From: Thamnocephalis sphaerospora
Taxonomy: Eukaryota; Zoopagomycota; Zoopagomycetes; Zoopagales; Sigmoideomycetaceae
Direction: 5' to 3'
NCBI GenBank assembly: GCA_003614735.1
Contig: KZ992657.1
Span: forward strand, 1 to 23,321
Length of the DNA stretch: 23,321 nucleotides
A program made the position numbers and the translations under genes. The notes under the pieces are model-generated. The model saw only the letters and a program-made list of their open reading frames with translations. It was not told where the DNA came from and made no database searches. Below are positions 18,759 through 23,321 of this stretch, piece after piece (position 1 is the stretch's first letter; the number at the start of each line of letters is the position of its first letter).

Positions 18759-20578
18759 CTAGCGCGACTCTTTTTTGTATTTCTACGCCAGTGGCAACAA
18801 ACAGGTCAGCAAGCTGCGTACGATGTGCTCTCCCGTGTCCATCACCTACATCTTCCATTTGCAGCTTCTGCGTCGGATCGATGGTGTTTCGCAAGCCCAT
18901 AAGCGCTTTGGAGAATGCCTCGGACGCGCCGATCATTGGCCGCAGCACAGCTACAGGCACTGCGCGCACAACTGCCTTTACGGAGCCCTGAAAGAGAGAA
19001 AGATGAGCATTGTAGATAGCATATCTTCGTGGTACCGGCTTACATGAGCGCCCTTTTGCTCGTACACCTCCATTGGCACCGCAAAGATGGTGTGTGCGGC
19101 CGAGCCAACATTTCTGCGCATGCTATCATAGGCCAGCTCTATACCCTCGTTAAAGCCAGTGGGCTGCTGACCATACTTGCTGACGCCGGAGAAGCGGCTA
19201 CCCTCCTTTTCAGACCCGTCACTGCCCTCCGGATCCTTGCCGCTGAGCCGGTACTCGGTAGGCCCGCCGTCGGAGCCAAAGGACGACTGGCGTGCCATGG
19301 CTGCGGCACCTGGCACTGCCGTTGCTGAGCCGGATTCAAAGGACAAAATGTCATCAGCATGCTCAAGTAGCACCTGAGTGCCGACCGCCAACTTGGTGCC
19401 CAGCTTTAGTGCTTCCATGGCCGTTGCTTTGGTGAAGGAATGCAAGCCCTTTTGTAGACCTGCACAGAATAGCAAACGACCATTACTAAGGTTAGGCTGC
19501 GCATATTGAGTGTGAGTGTACTGCCGACATTACCTCGCACAATGCGGCCGTCTTTGCGATACTGTTCAATCGGCAAAAGAACCAGATCGGCGACGCCCGA
19601 GCCGATATTAACCACGGACCGGATCGGCGATACGCCCGACACAAAGCTGGGAACCTGGGTATACCGAATGTGCGGTAGCCAGGTAGCCTGGATCGCGTCT
19701 GCCAGCTTGTGGAGGCCGCTCACCTGTGGCATGCGGCGTAAGCGCTAGCATCGTTTAAAATGTGCGGCACAAGCACTTACCCCAGTGAGCTTGACCTCAC
19801 GCAGCATCACCTCGGAGCCGTCCAGTTGGAAGACATTCATCAGCTCCAGAAACTGGCCCTCACGCAGGCTGGAAAGGCCGAATTTCTTGGGCTTGTAGTC
19901 GATTTTGAGCATAATTGGGCGCAATTCAAAGCGCTCTACACGCACAGCACCATGTGTTAGCCTGTGCCGCACCAACCCCAATGCCATGCCAAGCGCCACA
20001 TACCAAAGTACGGAGAGTCCGACTTGGGATGCTGCTGTGGCTTGGGACTATTCATCAGCTCGTCAACATTAAAGAACTGGATGGCAAAATTGAGCGCATC
20101 CTGGTCGATATGGAAGCGCAGCGGGAGAATGCGGATCTTCAGGCGCAAGCAGGGCACGTTGTAAGTGGCTATTAGCCGGTGATCGTGCGCTTCTGCAATG
20201 GTTCGCCGCGCATACCTTCACACGCAGCTCTTCCTCGCTAGCAGCATCCAGGTTTGGCCGCACGCTACTTAAATCAATGCGCACCATGTTGGAAGAGCTT
20301 TCTCGCGGTGCTGAATCACCCCCCGGGCGCATGGCAGTGAGGAACTTTTTCCAGACCGACGTGCGAATGTGATCCAGGATCTCAATGTCGCGGATACATA
20401 GCCGCAGTCGGCTGGCATCGCGCTGCTGCGGCTCATACATATCCGCCTCGACACCTATGTGCATCAGCTTTACCTCCAGTTTGGCGGAGCGGGTGCGGAA
20501 GAAACGACGTAGGCCTGCGTCACCCTCCTCATTCAGCTCGCCTGGAGGCATTGTCACCTCAGTATATGTGGAGCCAAG

Positions 20579-20611
<33 letters not shown>

Positions 20612-23321
20612 CGTGCTGTAACCGCCGCTATTGCCAAGACGATCTTCATCGTCATCGACAACAATGTCGCCGGTATACTGTTGGTCAGCGGAGCTTCGGC
20701 GGCTGTGTGCAAATGCGCGAGCACCGGATGTAGCCGCAGGCGTATCGCTGGATGGCCGAGACAGCCGCGAAGATGATGGCGAAGATGCTTTTCCGGCAGA
20801 CAGCTTTGCAGCCTGTCCACGCCGCCTTAGACGCTGCTCTTCGACCTTTTGTACTGCCTCAATGCGACTGCGTTTCCAGTCAAGCCCACCGTAGAGACGC
20901 CACACGACGTGAAAGTCAGAGACTCGAACTCGAACTCGAGTATCGGGCAAGCTTAAGCATATCACGCCATGTTAGTATGGCGGAAACAAACGTGCAGCAT
21001 CGAAGCGACCTATGAACTTACTCATGCGCATTGCGCGGCAATGCTAGCATGTCCTCGGGCGACAAAGCAAAGTGGTCCTCGACCACATGTAGCGGCTCAT
21101 CAGCCAATTCACTGACCACTGCGTCTAGAGAAGCTTCAGACTCGCGCCGCCTCCGCTCTGTTTTGTCCAGCATTGCAGAAGTCATATGACCATCCAAATC
21201 CCAGTCACCTGTGCGCGTGGCCAGTTTGTTAGCACTCGCAGTACCTACATATGCGCATCGCGATATCTCACCCTTTGTCGGGCTCATGCGCGTGCCAAAC
21301 TCCAAGTCTGCACCATAGCCACCACCCAGACCACTGCGGTGGTACTCATCGGCCGAGTAAAAGTCTTCGTTAGCTGTCAGCACATCGGCGCTGCTCTCCT
21401 CGGCCTGTTTGCCATCGCCGGCCTCTGTGGATATCCGGATGGGTGTTGCAGAAAATGCATTTTGCTCCAGCATAGCTGCACCCGCGTTAGTCTGTGCGAG
21501 TAATCGGCAGCGCAAACAAACATACCCAAAACATCATCCAGCTCTTCTGCAACGATTGTCTGAGGAGCTCGTTTGCTCTTGCTATCCGACGGTCTAGGCA
21601 AAAACACATTAGCAAGCCTCTTAGAAACACAAGCAACTGACTTACTCATTTGGATCCCTGAAATGAGCCGCCAGATCCTCCACCATTTCCAGCAGAGTCA
21701 CTGTCGAATCGGCACATGTATCAAAGGCAAGTAGATGATTGCTGACTTCCATCTAGATCGTGCGCAGTAAAAATGAGTAGCTACTCAAATAGACGCGCAA
21801 AACCAAACACTGCTCACCTCTATCAAAGGCAAGCGGCCTGCAAGGGAAATGCGCAGCCCAACATCCAAGTAATCGGCACTAGCCACGGCTACAAGTCCAA
21901 TTGCCTGCCACAACAAAATATACGCTCAGAAAGCCGCAAATAGCGAGCGACATGCAGCGAAAAGCATACCTTCCAGTAGGCGCGTGTATAAAGACCGACC
22001 GTGTATTCAAGCCCGTGGTCCGGCTTGAGCGTGTTGCTGTCCTCCACAATCAGCAGTGTGGCCTCTTGGACAATCACCTTGATGCCCATGAACTGCATGT
22101 TTGGATGTATGTTTGTAGCAAGCTAAGTGGTGCCATCCGTTAGAAAAATCCATGACGTATGTACTGCGTGCTGTATCCACCTTGATGGAATCAAACACGC
22201 ATGCAGCGCGGGACTTGGATGTATCGGACTGGTAGTCAATGCACAGCCGCTCCAGCGCTAGATGTGCCTGAATATAGCTCTGCACATTGTCGGCTTGCGG
22301 AAGCTGAACGGCACACGAGTATAAGAGCCTGTAAGTGCATTGCCAACCTTGACATACATGCTACACTTACACCACTGGGCGCCTCGAGAAAGTTGGCAAG
22401 AATCTGTAGATGCTGGATGTCTGGCGTCACGCGAAACACAACGCCGTCGACAACAGCACTGGCCACGGTGGTCTGAACGTCTGGTGATTCCTGCGTGGTG
22501 TGAACGGAAAGAAACAGAGCCTGCTTTTCGTTCTTGTCACAATTCTTGCCACATTAGCGTACGCCCGCAATCGGGGAAAACGACCGGCTTACCTGATTGC
22601 CAATGCTCGGATCTCGGAATAAAAAGGTGGCCTGTACCCCATCACCCGCGTCACGGGCCAGAACAAATGCATCGCACTCGATGAACGCGTACGAGACATT
22701 CTGTGGAATGAATGTACACCGTTAACAGTTGCATGGACAAAGTGCCAAATTGCCCATAGTACGCACCTTTCCTTCGTGCTTGCGCACCGTAAGCAGCTTT
22801 ATGCCTGTCAGCTGCAAATGGAACAGCGCGACCTCGCTAGTGGTGCTGGCTTCCTCGGCTGCCGCATCCAGTTTTTTGGCTGTGCACACCGTATCGCAAT
22901 GTACACTAATAGACACTGAGGTGGCGGTATTATCGACAGTAGATTAGCGCACGGCCTAAATTCGGTGATTATGCGCTTGGTGTAAATTTACCTTTGTTGA
23001 TGCGAGCCAGAAGCGATGCACTGTTGGCCGGTATCCGCTCATCGGCCACAGAGCGTGCCTCATAGTAAACACTGCGTTCCTCACTAAACGTCGATGCTGT
23101 GGCAAACCGTTCAAAGCTCGGCTCGCGCGACAGCGACTCGGGTGACATGTAGGCTGCTGTGCTGGTCGCTGGTGCCTCGGGTATCACCGGAGAGGACGCC
23201 CTTGGCTCCCATACAGACATGTGCGTGCCAATAGTTAGCAGTGCATCGTATACCATCTTGTTCAGTGAGAGCATGTGAAAGCAGACTGAGGACGAAAAGA
23301 AAAGTGTATGTGCCCGTGGCT
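18759..23321 (-). CDS. ATG2: Autophagy-related protein 2, C-terminal part (runs off the window)
   Basis: Seventeen exons: 23285-22992, 22915-22767, 22700-22593, 22490-22371, 22303-22181, 22092-21970, 21904-21818, 21752-21646, 21593-21526, 21475-21022, 20951-20216, 20136-20004, 19935-19781, 19723-19534, 19459-19044, 18987-18850, 18782-18759; about 1140 residues, all in phase. ATG2 is a rod-like lipid-transfer protein that bridges the ER and the growing phagophore and works with Atg9 and Atg18/WIPI. Diagnostic parts: the CAD motif in HLLAFDTCADST (about 21,710), VSDFHVVWRLYGGLDW (about 20,900), LPLRFHIDQDALNFAIQFF (about 20,100), FELRPIMLKIDYKP (about 19,920), and the C-terminal helices from LHKLADAIQATWLPHI onward. 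The last exon encodes only KYKKESR and a stop. An Asp10 run sits in a disordered insert near 20,600. The N-terminal chorein half lies beyond the window. Confidence 0.96.
20580..20611. repeat. (TCG)n microsatellite in ATG2
   Basis: About ten TCG repeats; on the minus (coding) strand they give ten aspartates inside a low-complexity, Ser/Arg/Asp-rich insert. Likely length-variable. Confidence 0.85.
23267..23321. repeat. 55-nt exact direct repeat, copy 2 (window end)
   Basis: Identical to 15236-15290 and forming the last 55 bases of the window. Read on the minus strand it has a pyrimidine tract and TCCTCAG, a good intron 3' end, then the first 19 bases of the first visible ATG2 exon. The repeat therefore makes functional sense here. 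Confidence 0.97.

Noticed and set aside
1-23321. tRNA genes, rRNA, CRISPR arrays, insertion sequences or transposons.
   Set aside because: No tRNA B-box or cloverleaf, no regular repeat-spacer array, and no transposase or reverse-transcriptase motifs were found in either strand by reading. Short low-complexity runs are ordinary microsatellites.

Overview
The window looks like a nuclear contig from a compact, early-diverging fungus. The evidence is dense gene packing (11 genes in 23 kb), short GT-AG introns (49 to 98 nt, often with a CTAAC- or CTTAC-like branch site), and a fungal sterol, autophagy and mitochondrial gene set. The mix of an animal-like full-length SREBP, a signal-peptide-bearing kinase-like protein and short introns would fit Zoopagomycota or a related lineage. 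That placement is inference; no marker here settles it. Nothing bacterial, viral or transposon-derived was recognised.

Layout, left to right: an F-box protein (+, 14-1420); a small secreted, probably GPI-anchored protein (-, 1800-2446); the sterol-complex scaffold ERG28 (-, 2773-3371), head to head with a full-length SREBP transcription factor (+, 4090-8168); the twin-CX9C protein CHCHD5 (-, 8305-8747), head to head with cytochrome c oxidase subunit Vb/COX4 (+, 9049-9810); a coiled-coil protein of the plant At4g15545-like family (-, 10193-12110); a gene-poor 1.5 kb stretch with two protein-like fragments; a secreted pseudokinase (+, 13620-14870); mitochondrial ribosomal protein mL44/MRPL3 (-, 15343-16872), head to head with an F-box/UBP-zinc-finger/DUSP protein (+, 17071-18556); and the C-terminal ~1140 residues of the autophagy lipid-transfer protein ATG2 (-, 18759 to the window end).

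Exon structures were built by hand. Each junction was checked for GT/AG ends and reading phase, and all listed models are in frame throughout. Three divergent pairs probably share promoters: ERG28/SREBP (sterol enzyme scaffold and sterol regulator), CHCHD5/COX4 (two mitochondrial proteins) and mL44/F-box-DUSP. The items most worth a second look are the pseudokinase that has lost every catalytic motif yet carries a signal peptide, the F-box + ZnF-UBP + DUSP combination without a protease core, the SREBP-ERG28 pairing, and an exact 55-nt repeat whose second copy is the last 55 bases of the window, which looks like an assembly-graph boundary.
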